A stretch of 5,047 bases of DNA from Chloroflexia bacterium (GTDB lineage Bacteria > Chloroflexota > Chloroflexia > Thermomicrobiales > UBA6265). The notes beneath the pieces are model-generated. The model saw nothing but the letters and a program-made list of their open reading frames with translations. It had not been told where the DNA came from and searched no databases. The DNA is taken from the NCBI GenBank assembly GCA_013696525.1, contig JACCYK010000516.1, forward strand, positions 1 through 5,047. Reading direction: 5' to 3'. Made by a program: the position numbers and the translations under genes. Shown here one piece after another: positions 1-5,047 of this stretch (position 1 is the stretch's first letter; every line of letters begins with the position of its first letter).

Positions 1-138
1 CTCTTCATCAGCGTGCGCACCGTTGAGAACCATGTTGCCCGTATCTTCGCCAAACTCGGCGCGCGCACGCGCACGGCGGCTGTCACCATGGCCATCGCGA
101 GCGGGCTCGTCGACCCAAACGAGCATCCCCCACCGTGA
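1..138 (+). CDS. LuxR-family regulator, C-terminal end (5' truncated by window)
   Basis: The first reading frame is open from base 1 to a TGA at 136-138 and gives 45 residues. It contains SVRTVENHVARIFAKLGART, which matches the recognition-helix half of a LuxR/GerE DNA-binding domain (the usual pattern is S-x-[RK]-TVExH-x-x-x-[IL]-x-x-KLG), followed by an alanine-rich last helix ending near GLVDP. Such domains bind promoter DNA as dimers in the cytoplasm. The sensor or ATPase part lies outside the window, so neither signal nor subfamily can be told. The stop lies 153 bases ahead of the next gene and on the same strand, so this protein is a candidate regulator of the cluster, by position only. 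The family call is secure. Whether the whole protein is a two-component response regulator or a large ATP-binding LuxR (LAL-type) regulator is open. Confidence 0.9.
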   Translation, partial: LFISVRTVENHVARIFAKLGARTRTAAVTMAIASGLVDPNEHPPP

Positions 139-202
139 GGCCGGGCAGCTCCCACGGCTCGCCTCCCGGCCACTCGTTGGGCTATCCGCGGCTCGCGCAA
201 AT

Positions 203-243
203 GAGTACCCATCTCCTCCCGATAGAGTACATGTACCGATAGA
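203..243 (+). promoter_or_regulatory. Candidate operator/promoter with palindrome and direct repeats
   Basis: This stretch is locally AT-richer than its surroundings and holds nested short repeats. GAGTAC occurs at 203-208 and 225-230, 22 bases apart, about two helical turns. GTACATGTAC at 227-236 is a perfect 10-bp palindrome. CCGATAGA occurs at 219-226 and 236-243, flanking the palindrome. It lies 49 bases or more upstream of the ABM-like gene start at 292. This is a reasonable layout for a dimeric regulator site. A weak -35-like TTGGGC (177-182) with a poor -10 (200-205) exists, but I would not rely on it. The binding protein is unknown. Confidence 0.4.
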
Positions 244-256
244 CCGGCAACTCCAC

Positions 257-277
257 GCCACCTACAGTTGAGGTGGC
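257..277 (+). promoter_or_regulatory. 5' UTR hairpin next to ribosome binding site
   Basis: GCCACCT (257-263) and AGGTGGC (271-277) are perfect 7-bp inverted arms around a 7-base loop. The stem ends 2 bases before the AAAGGAG ribosome binding site (280-286) of the gene at 292. It could be a leader hairpin that affects translation or transcript stability, or a second protein-binding site. It has no T-run, so it does not look like an intrinsic terminator. Confidence 0.4.
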
Positions 278-291
278 CGAAAGGAGTTGTT

Positions 292-576
292 ATGCCCGCG
301 ATGCTCGTCCGCCACAAGGTCGCGGACTACGGCGCCTGGAGGCCGGTCTTCGATGAGGACGAGGTGACGCGGCGGGCCAACGGCTCGCGGGGAGGATGGA
401 TCTTTCGCGGCGCCGACGACCCCAATGAGGTCGTGATCCTCCTGGAGTGGGACGACCTCGAGCGGGCGCGCCTCTTCGCCGATTCCGACGATCTGCGCGA
501 GACGATGGAGCGGGCGGGAGTGACGGACCGTCCGGATATCTGGTTGCTGGAGGACGTGGGGCGCCCGACCGTTTGA
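292..576 (+). CDS. ABM-like dimeric alpha/beta-barrel protein, 94 aa
   Basis: Encodes a small soluble protein with no signal peptide or membrane segment, so it is probably cytoplasmic. The start is the ATG at 292, preceded by AAAGGAG (280-286) at 5-base spacing; an in-frame TTG at 268 lies inside the hairpin and has no ribosome site. The sequence MLVRHKVADYGAWRPVFDE, then a charged turn, then NEVVILLEWDDLERARLF, and a C-terminal PDIWLLEDV strand fit the antibiotic-biosynthesis-monooxygenase-like (ABM) ferredoxin-fold superfamily, usually about 95-105 residues and dimeric. Members include monooxygenases, heme-degrading enzymes and many of unknown role; no specific reaction can be assigned here. 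The hydrolase gene follows after 47 bases, suggesting one transcript. A second, broken copy lies at 3434-3719 and shares 71 of 94 residues by hand alignment. The fold call is fairly sure; the function is unknown. Confidence 0.85.
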   Translation: MPAMLVRHKVADYGAWRPVFDEDEVTRRANGSRGGWIFRGADDPNEVVILLEWDDLERARLFADSDDLRETMERAGVTDRPDIWLLEDVGRPTV

Positions 577-600
577 TAGACGACGGCGAGGGGGTGAGCA

Positions 601-621
601 ATGGTCAGCGGATGGAACTAG
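601..621 (+). other. Possible 6-codon leader ORF before the hydrolase
   Basis: An ATG at 601 sits 6 bases after the strong ribosome site GAGGGGG (588-594) and opens a reading frame of six codons (MVSGWN) that ends at TAG 619-621, two bases before the ATG at 624. The hydrolase start itself has only a weak site (GGATGGA, 610-616). The arrangement could deliver ribosomes to the hydrolase by termination and re-initiation. It may equally be chance, with the hydrolase starting at the GTG at 594 in its own frame. Confidence 0.25.
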
Positions 622-623
622 CC

Positions 624-1733
624 ATGACAACAGGGATCGTGACATCGTCGTTTGGGAGGACGGAAGCGGATACTGGTCGAGCCGATCGTGGTCGAACGCT
701 CCGAGCGGGTCACCGCTGCTCCCGCCGCACCGCGCTCCGGACCGGCGCCGCCGGTCTCGCCGCGGCCACGCTTGGTGCCGCCAAGCGCCGCGCTACCCTG
801 GCCCAACACGCCACGCCAGCGGTTGCGCCTCCTGTCCGGGACAGCGGTGACTTCGCCGGCCTGGTCGACAAAGGCGGCCGCAACCTCTACCTGGAGTGCC
901 GCTGCACCGGCAGCCCCACCGTCGTGCTGGTGGCAGGCGGCCGCTCGTCCGCCCGCTACTGGAGCGACGATCTGCTCCATCCCGACGCGCCGCGGACGAT
1001 GGTCCTGCCCGCCGTGGCCCAATCCACCCGCGTCTGCGCCTACGACCGCCCGGGGACCTACGCGTCCATCGGCGAGGAGATCCTCCCCAGCCGCAGCGAC
1101 CCGATCGCCCAGCCCCGCACCGTCCCGGAGATGGTGGCCGAGCTCCACGCGCTGCTGCAGTCTGCCGAGATCCCCGGCCCCTACGTCCTGGCGGGCCACT
1201 CGCTGGGCGGCTTCATGGCGCGACTCTACGCCAGCACCTACCCCGACGAGGTCGTCGGCCTCGTCCTCGTCGATGCCTACTCCGAGCTGCTGGAGGGCGT
1301 GATGCCGCCCGAGCGCTGGCAGGCGCTGGTACAGCTCAACCAGGAGTTAGGCTCGGGCGAAGTCGTTCCGATTCCGGGATACGGCGACGCCGAGACGACC
1401 GGCTACGGCGCCGACAACGCGGTGGTGCGCGAGGCGGTGGCGGCCTCGCCGCTGCGCCCGATGCCCCTGGCCGTCCTCGCCCACGGGAAGCCGTTCTCAA
1501 TACCGGAAGGCGCGCAGGGTTTCACATCCGCGGAACTGGAAGCATTCCTGCGGGCGGCGAACGAGCAACAGGCCACGCTCGTCCCGGACGCGCGCTTCTC
1601 CGTGGCGAGCGAGAGCGGCCACGACATTCATCAGGATCAGCCGGAGCTGGTGGTCGAAGCGGTGCGGCAGGTGGTCGCGGGCGTGCGCCACCCGGATACC
1701 TGGTATGACTTGACCTCCTGCTGCGCGGACTAA
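624..1733 (+). CDS. Tat-exported alpha/beta hydrolase
   Basis: Encodes 369 residues from the ATG at 624. The N-terminus carries a twin-arginine signal: SRR at residues 33-35 followed by an Ala/Gly/Leu-rich stretch to about residue 53, then AQHATPAVAPP, a likely cleavage and linker zone. The protein is therefore expected outside the cytoplasmic membrane in folded form. The mature part is an alpha/beta hydrolase: LYLECRCTGSPTVVLVAGG (about 88-106, first strands and oxyanion region), RVCAYDRPGTYAS (136-148), PYVLAGHSLGG with nucleophile Ser193, GLVLVDAYSE, and a C-terminal ESGHDIHQDQPELV with probable catalytic His333. The acid is probably an Asp before it (DARFSVASES region). The family covers esterases, lipases, haloperoxidases and epoxide hydrolases; the substrate is not predictable. 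Starts at GTG 594, ATG 612 and GTG 639 are possible because the ribosome site is weak and the n-region long. It follows the ABM-like gene by 47 bases, probably in one operon. The C-terminus ends in a Cys-Cys pair, which is unusual. Confidence 0.88.
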   Translation: MTTGIVTSSFGRTEADTGRADRGRTLRAGHRCSRRTALRTGAAGLAAATLGAAKRRATLAQHATPAVAPPVRDSGDFAGLVDKGGRNLYLECRCTGSPTVVLVAGGRSSARYWSDDLLHPDAPRTMVLPAVAQSTRVCAYDRPGTYASIGEEILPSRSDPIAQPRTVPEMVAELHALLQSAEIPGPYVLAGHSLGGFMARLYASTYPDEVVGLVLVDAYSELLEGVMPPERWQALVQLNQELGSGEVVPIPGYGDAETTGYGADNAVVREAVAASPLRPMPLAVLAHGKPFSIPEGAQGFTSAELEAFLRAANEQQATLVPDARFSVASESGHDIHQDQPELVVEAVRQVVAGVRHPDTWYDLTSCCAD

Positions 1734-1757
1734 CAGGGCCGTGGGTGCCGCGGGCGA

Positions 1758-1778
1758 ACGCCGCGTGCCAGGCGGCGT
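1758..1778 (+). other. GC-rich intergenic hairpin
   Basis: ACGCCGC (1758-1764) and GCGGCGT (1772-1778) are perfect 7-bp inverted arms with a 7-base loop, 24 bases after the hydrolase stop and 38 bases before the next start. No T-run follows, so a classic intrinsic terminator is unlikely. It could slow transcription, protect the 3' end of the upstream message, or adjust the ratio of the two products. In such GC-rich DNA a chance stem is also possible. Confidence 0.35.
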
Positions 1779-1816
1779 GCCGCGACCAGTGCCTGCACCG
1801 AACAATGAGGAAACGC

Positions 1817-3100
1817 ATGACGTCATTGATGTCCACTGATCGCTGTTCGCGCCGCCAGATGCTGACCGGCATGACCCTCGGCGCCGCCGCGCTGATGCCT
1901 CCCTGGGCTGGGACAGCGGTGGCAACGCCGTCGCCGGCCGCACTTCTCGTCGCCCCTCCTACGTCAGGGGCCAGTGCGAAGGAGATCGTGGCGCTCGTCG
2001 ATGCGGCCATTGGGGAGTATCACCTCAAGGCGGCGATCGTCCGGGTCCTGATCGATGGCGAGGAATTGGTCACCATCGCCCGCGGCGAATCCATGAGTGG
2101 CGTTCCGGCCACGCCCGAGATGCATTTCCGCAATGGAGCGATCGCCATTTCCTATATATCCACGGCCCTGTTGATCCTGGTCGATCGCGGCGTCGTGAGC
2201 CTGGACGATCCCCTCTCTACCTGGTTGCCGGATCTGCCGAACGCGGACAACGCCACCCTGCGCATGCTGGCCAACATGACCGCCGGGTATACCGACTACG
2301 TCACCACTGATGCCTTCGCTGCCGCCAATGCTGCCGATCCCTTCCGCCAGTGGACGCCGGAAGAGCTCATCGCCATTGGTCTCGATGCGGGCCGCTTTTT
2401 TGTGCCCGGGGAAAGCTGGGCCTATTCTCATACGGATTATGTGATCCTCGGCTTGGCGATTGAGCGAATCACCGGCGAGCCACTGGACCAGGTCTTGCGC
2501 GACCTGGTGCTGGATCCCCTTGGACTGGTCAATACCGCCAGCTTCGGCACGCCGGAGATTCCGGATCCCGTGCTGCAGGCTTTCACCTCGGAGCGGAAGT
2601 CCGTGCTGGAGATCCCGCCCGAGGTGCGGTTTTACGAAGAGTCGACCTTCTGGAACCCCTCATGGACGATCGCCCGTGGCGCCATCCAGACGACGAACAT
2701 CGTCGACCTCGCTGCCTCGGTTGACGCCATTGGTGAAGGCGTCCTCCTATCGCCGGGTTCATACCGGGAGCAAACGTCCAGAACCCTGGCCGGGTTCGGT
2801 TCGCCCATCGATGGCTGCGCCACCTGCATGTCCCTGAGTGAACAAACCCCCTACGGTCTTGGCATCTGGTTGGTGGGCGATTGGCTCGCGCAGAATCCCG
2901 CCTTTGGCGGTTACGCCGCATTCATGGCCTATTTCCCCGCTCGCAAGGTGGCCATTGCGGTATCGGTGACCGTGAACGAAGAGGCATTCGATGACGCGGG
3001 CAACTTCCTCGTCTCGAACGCCAGCGTGGCCGTTGGTGCCGCCATTGCGACCCTGCTGGCGCCGGAATCCCCGCTCGTCGGTAGCAATCGCGCGCCATAG
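1817..3100 (+). CDS. Tat-exported beta-lactamase-fold protein lacking catalytic residues
   Basis: Encodes 427 residues. The ATG at 1817 is chosen because GAGGAAA (1807-1813) lies just upstream; the in-frame ATG at 1805 has no such site. The Tat signal shows SRRQML at residues 11-16, a hydrophobic stretch to about 27 and a likely cleavage after AVA (34-36). Residues from about 52 to 415 follow the serine beta-lactamase-like / penicillin-binding (class C-like) fold: LVDRGVVSLDDPLSTWLPDLP (122-141), LRMLANMTAGYTDYV (148-162), GESWAYSHTDYVILG (198-212). The active site is altered: where relatives have G-S-x-x-K this has G-A-I-A-I (107-111), with Ala108 for the serine and Ile111 for the lysine. 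YSN is YSH (203-205), and the HTG/KTG position reads NPAFGG (360-365). It is probably a pseudoenzyme, perhaps a binding or regulatory protein. The frame is intact, so it appears to be maintained. It follows the hydrolase by 83 bases. It should not be called a beta-lactamase enzyme. Confidence 0.85.
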   Translation: MTSLMSTDRCSRRQMLTGMTLGAAALMPPWAGTAVATPSPAALLVAPPTSGASAKEIVALVDAAIGEYHLKAAIVRVLIDGEELVTIARGESMSGVPATPEMHFRNGAIAISYISTALLILVDRGVVSLDDPLSTWLPDLPNADNATLRMLANMTAGYTDYVTTDAFAAANAADPFRQWTPEELIAIGLDAGRFFVPGESWAYSHTDYVILGLAIERITGEPLDQVLRDLVLDPLGLVNTASFGTPEIPDPVLQAFTSERKSVLEIPPEVRFYEESTFWNPSWTIARGAIQTTNIVDLAASVDAIGEGVLLSPGSYREQTSRTLAGFGSPIDGCATCMSLSEQTPYGLGIWLVGDWLAQNPAFGGYAAFMAYFPARKVAIAVSVTVNEEAFDDAGNFLVSNASVAVGAAIATLLAPESPLVGSNRAP

Positions 3101-3433
3101 GGGCGAAGCGTCAAGACGGTGACGCAGTCTGGGACATCCTTCGGAGGAGCGGAGGTTCGCGCCCTCTGGCTCGGCGCTGCCGCCAGTAGCGACTTTGCGA
3201 CCATCTGTGACGCGGTCTGCGCCGCCGGTCACGATGTTTGTCTCGGGATACACAGCGGCCGGCGTCGCTCAGGCAGCCGCCGACGCCATGGGACAGGGGC
3301 AGAGAGAGGTAGGCAGTCATGGCGGGATTCGGCTGGGAATTTATGTTGGTCGGCAGACAGTATCCCGCGCCTCTACAGCCCCGGCGAGAGCTGATTCGAC
3401 AAGACCTGGCGACCTGGGGAAAAGGAGTGGTTG
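3101..3433. other. 333-base gap with no convincing gene
   Basis: I see no supported gene on either strand. Its open frames have no recognisable protein motif. It holds a small hairpin just after the upstream stop (3108-3125), a tandem GACCTGG repeat (3403-3409 and 3411-3417), and the AAAAGGAG ribosome site (3420-3427) of the broken ABM-like copy. A relatively AT-rich patch near 3336-3366 could carry a promoter, but no clear -35/-10 pair stands out. The length suggests that the second ABM/hydrolase pair has its own promoter here. Confidence 0.5.
3108..3125 (+). other. Small hairpin after the stop of the pseudoenzyme gene
   Basis: GCGTCA (3108-3113) and TGACGC (3120-3125) are perfect 6-bp inverted arms around a 6-base loop, starting 8 bases after the TAG at 3098-3100. 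The position suits a transcript 3' end, but there is no T-run, so any termination would need Rho or would be weak. The short stem may be chance. Confidence 0.3.
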
Positions 3434-3719
3434 ATGCTCGCGATGCTCATCCGCCATAAGGTCCCGAACCACGGCGCCTGGAGGCCGGTCTTCGATGCGC
3501 ACGGGCTGACGCGGCGGGCCAACGGCTCGCGGGGCGGGCGGGATCTATCGCGGCGCCGGCGACGCCAATGAGGTCGTGATCCTCCTGGATTGGGACGACC
3601 TCGAGCGGGCGCGGCTCTTCGCAAATTCCGATGATCTGCGCGAGACGATGGAGCAAGCGGGCGTGACCGACCAGCCGGACATCTTTTTCCTTGAGGACGG
3701 AGACCGGATCTCCGTCTGA
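3434..3719 (+). pseudogene. Frameshifted second copy of the ABM-like gene
   Basis: The ATG at 3434 follows AAAAGGAG (3420-3427) at 6-base spacing. The first frame reads MLAMLIRHKV, GAWRPVFDA and TRRANGSRGG like the intact gene at 292-576, then leaves homology at about 3542 and stops at TGA 3569-3571 (45 residues). The rest of the homology (IYRGAGDANEVVILLDWDDL to the stop at 3717-3719) continues in the next frame. The total is 286 bases against 285 for the intact copy, so one extra G in the G/C run 3531-3542 explains everything. Repaired, it gives 94 residues, 71 identical to the first copy by hand alignment. Whole blocks of bases are also identical between the copies, showing gene duplication. 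The second half still reads cleanly, so the break is either recent or a sequencing/assembly error in a G-rich run. If real, the product would lack the second half of the fold and be inactive. Confidence 0.88.
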
Positions 3720-3736
3720 GAGGCGATCAGCAACAC

Positions 3737-3742
3737 GAGGAG
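3737..3742 (+). promoter_or_regulatory. Ribosome binding site setting a TTG start
   Basis: GAGGAG lies 7 bases before the TTG at 3750, the only start in the beta-lactamase-family frame close to an ideal ribosome site. The nearby ATG at 3743 is directly against the site and opens a different, non-homologous frame. Confidence 0.7.
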
Positions 3743-3749
3743 ATGACCA

Positions 3750-5047
3750 TTGGACACCTGTCGATGCGATCGTCACGGCGCGCCTCCGTTGGGCCGCCGT
3801 GTTTCCCGCCGTGCGACGCTGCTGGCCGCCGGAATTGCGGCGGCCAACATTGTCACAACGAGCTTCGCTCAAAAACGGGCTTCGGCTCAGGCAGCGACGC
3901 CAGCGGCAACGCCGCAACCGAGCGACCTTCCGGACCTGACCGGCGTCACGCCGCTGCCGTTGAACGGCGAGCGGCTGGCCGCGTTCGAGGCATACATCAC
4001 GGCGAAGGTGGCCGAGCTGGGTGTGCCCGGTGCGGCGGTGGCAGTTGTCCAGGGGGGCGAGGTCGCATTTTTGCAAGGCTTCGGGGTCCGCGAGCTGGGA
4101 CAGCCGGCACCGATCACCGCCGACACGTTGCTCCGTATTGGCTCGGTCACCAAGTCATTCAGTGCCATGCTCGTGGGGACGCTGGTGGACGCGGGACGGC
4201 TGTCCTGGGAGACACCGCTGGCCGATTTGCTGCCGACATTCGCGGTCGCCGATCCGGAACTAGCGCCGCGGCTCACGATGCGGGACGCCTTTTGTGCCTG
4301 TAGCGGTCTGCCACGTCGCGATCTCGAGTTCCAATTCCGCGCCCAGGAGCTGACACCCGAGCTGCTGATTGAAGACATGGCCCGGCTGCCGCTGACCGCC
4401 CCGTTCGGCGAGAAGTTCCAGTACAGCAACCAGATGGTGGCGGCCGGCGGCTTCGCGGCGGCGGTCGCTGATGGCGGCGCCGCGGATGATCTCGCCCACG
4501 CCTACGCCGTCTCGCTGCGAGATCGAGTGTTGAATCCGATCGGGATGCCCCGCACGACGCTTTCCCTGAGCGAGGTGGTCGCCGCGAATGACTATGCCAT
4601 TCCGCATGCCCCGGACCTGGAGGGCAACCCGGTGCCGCTGCCTCCGCTCCTGGACGACGAGTGGATCACGTTTGTGGAGCCGACCGGAGCCCTGTGGTCG
4701 AGCGCAGGGGAGATGGCGCGGTATATCCAGACCGAGCTGGACCGAGGCGTCGCCCCCGACGGCGGGCGCGTCGTCTCGGCCGAGAACCTGGAAAAAACCT
4801 GGGAGCCGGGCGTGGCCCGGGGCTTCGGATCGGAGACGCCCGCGTTCTTAAACGCGGCAACCAGCCACTACGCCCTCGGCTGGGAGGCCGGCACGTATGG
4901 GGGCCAGCGCCTGGTTTCGCACACCGGCAGCACGTATGGCTTCAACTCCCGGGTCTGCTTCCTGCCGGATTCCAATCTGGGCCTGGTCGTGCTGACGAAC
5001 CGGAACGGCACGGGCGGACTGCTTGCCCTCGCCACCCAGTTCCGGCT
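3750..5047 (+). CDS. Tat-exported beta-lactamase-family serine hydrolase (3' truncated by window)
   Basis: The frame is open from TTG 3750 to the window end, 432 complete codons. TTG is chosen for the GAGGAG site at 3737-3742 and because an in-frame TGA (3744-3746) lies just upstream. The Tat signal shows SRRATL at residues 19-24, then a hydrophobic stretch to about 35 and a likely cleavage near SFA (38-40), followed by an Ala/Thr/Pro linker to about residue 55. The class C-like serine hydrolase domain then shows all three active-site motifs: SVTK (Ser132 nucleophile, Lys135), YSN (225-227) and HTG (391-393), with VPGAAVAVVQGGEVAFLQGFG as the usual first strands. The family includes D,D-peptidases, esterases and class C beta-lactamases; the exact substrate is unknown, and antibiotic resistance should not be assumed. 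It acts outside the cytoplasmic membrane. It begins 30 bases after the broken ABM-like copy, so the two were probably co-transcribed. Little of the domain appears to be missing at the 3' end; any extra C-terminal domain would be unseen. Confidence 0.92.
   Translation, partial: MDTCRCDRHGAPPLGRRVSRRATLLAAGIAAANIVTTSFAQKRASAQAATPAATPQPSDLPDLTGVTPLPLNGERLAAFEAYITAKVAELGVPGAAVAVVQGGEVAFLQGFGVRELGQPAPITADTLLRIGSVTKSFSAMLVGTLVDAGRLSWETPLADLLPTFAVADPELAPRLTMRDAFCACSGLPRRDLEFQFRAQELTPELLIEDMARLPLTAPFGEKFQYSNQMVAAGGFAAAVADGGAADDLAHAYAVSLRDRVLNPIGMPRTTLSLSEVVAANDYAIPHAPDLEGNPVPLPPLLDDEWITFVEPTGALWSSAGEMARYIQTELDRGVAPDGGRVVSAENLEKTWEPGVARGFGSETPAFLNAATSHYALGWEAGTYGGQRLVSHTGSTYGFNSRVCFLPDSNLGLVVLTNRNGTGGLLALATQFR

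Noticed and set aside
23..271. Open frame of 82 codons overlapping the LuxR end
   Set aside because: It overlaps the clear LuxR helix-turn-helix in another frame, has no ribosome site and has low-complexity composition.
618..1199. Long minus-strand open frame opposite the alpha/beta hydrolase
   Set aside because: It is a GC-rich shadow frame with no recognisable domain, opposite a gene with clear catalytic motifs.
896..1708. 270-codon plus-strand open frame inside the hydrolase
   Set aside because: Its product is dominated by Arg, Pro, Gly and Ala, as expected for an off-frame reading of GC-rich coding DNA; the hydrolase frame carries the motifs.
3244..3367. 8-bp inverted repeat CGGGATAC / GTATCCCG, arms 108 bases apart
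   Set aside because: It is too short and too far apart to distinguish from chance, and no transposase or target duplication accompanies it.
3319..3459. 46-codon open frame (starting MAGFGWEFML) with an AGG-type site before it
   Set aside because: It looks somewhat protein-like but has no known motif, lacks clear GC-rich third positions and overlaps the start of the ABM-like copy in another frame. A homologue search would decide; conserved hits in relatives would revive it.
3531..3571. Programmed +1 frameshift in the second ABM-like copy
   Set aside because: The run is G/C repeats without a rare codon, stop codon or stimulatory structure at the slip point; a simple insertion or sequencing error is more economical.
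3743..4303. ATG-started open frame of 186 codons over the start of the last gene
   Set aside because: Its ATG directly abuts the ribosome site and its product has no motif, whereas the TTG frame at 3750 gives a Tat signal and the SVTK hydrolase.
1817..5047. Annotating the two beta-lactamase-fold genes as antibiotic resistance genes
   Set aside because: The first lacks catalytic residues. The second has motifs shared with D,D-peptidases and esterases, and nothing in the context points to resistance.
1..5047. tRNA, rRNA, CRISPR array, insertion sequence or phage attachment site
   Set aside because: I saw no cloverleaf, no regularly spaced repeats, no transposase or integrase and no flanking target duplications.

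Overview
The window is a GC-rich, densely packed stretch of bacterial chromosome. Every gene I can support lies on the + strand. The exported proteins carry twin-arginine (Tat) signals, two of them followed by Ala/Thr/Pro-rich linkers (for example QHATPAVAPP and AATPAATPQP). The upstream regulator end is a typical LuxR helix-turn-helix. From recall, this combination resembles Chloroflexota of the Thermomicrobia type; that is an inference from style, not a proven assignment.

Layout: (1) positions 1-138 are the last 45 codons of a LuxR-family regulator. (2) A 153-base gap holds a repeat-rich candidate operator (203-243) and a perfect 7-bp hairpin that ends just before a ribosome binding site. 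(3) 292-576 encodes a 94-residue dimeric alpha/beta-barrel (ABM-like) protein. (4) 624-1733 encodes a Tat-exported alpha/beta hydrolase with a visible GHSLGG nucleophile elbow. (5) 1817-3100 encodes a Tat-exported protein with the class C beta-lactamase-like fold in which the usual catalytic residues are replaced, so it is probably a pseudoenzyme. (6) A 333-base gap holds no convincing gene. (7) 3434-3719 is a diverged second copy of the ABM-like gene, broken by a single extra G near 3531-3542. (8) 3750 to the window end encodes a second Tat-exported beta-lactamase-family serine hydrolase, opened by TTG and cut off by the window; it keeps SVTK, YSN and HTG.

The most striking pattern is modular. 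A small ABM-like protein stands directly ahead of a Tat-exported hydrolase twice, about 3.1 kb apart, and the two ABM copies share 71 of 94 residues by hand alignment once the frameshift is repaired. The cluster also carries one apparently active and one apparently dead member of the same serine hydrolase fold. A plausible but unproven reading is a locus for hydrolysing or modifying ester, amide or peptide substrates outside the cytoplasmic membrane, possibly controlled by the LuxR gene, with the ABM-like protein acting in the cytoplasm. No RNA gene, CRISPR array or mobile element was seen.
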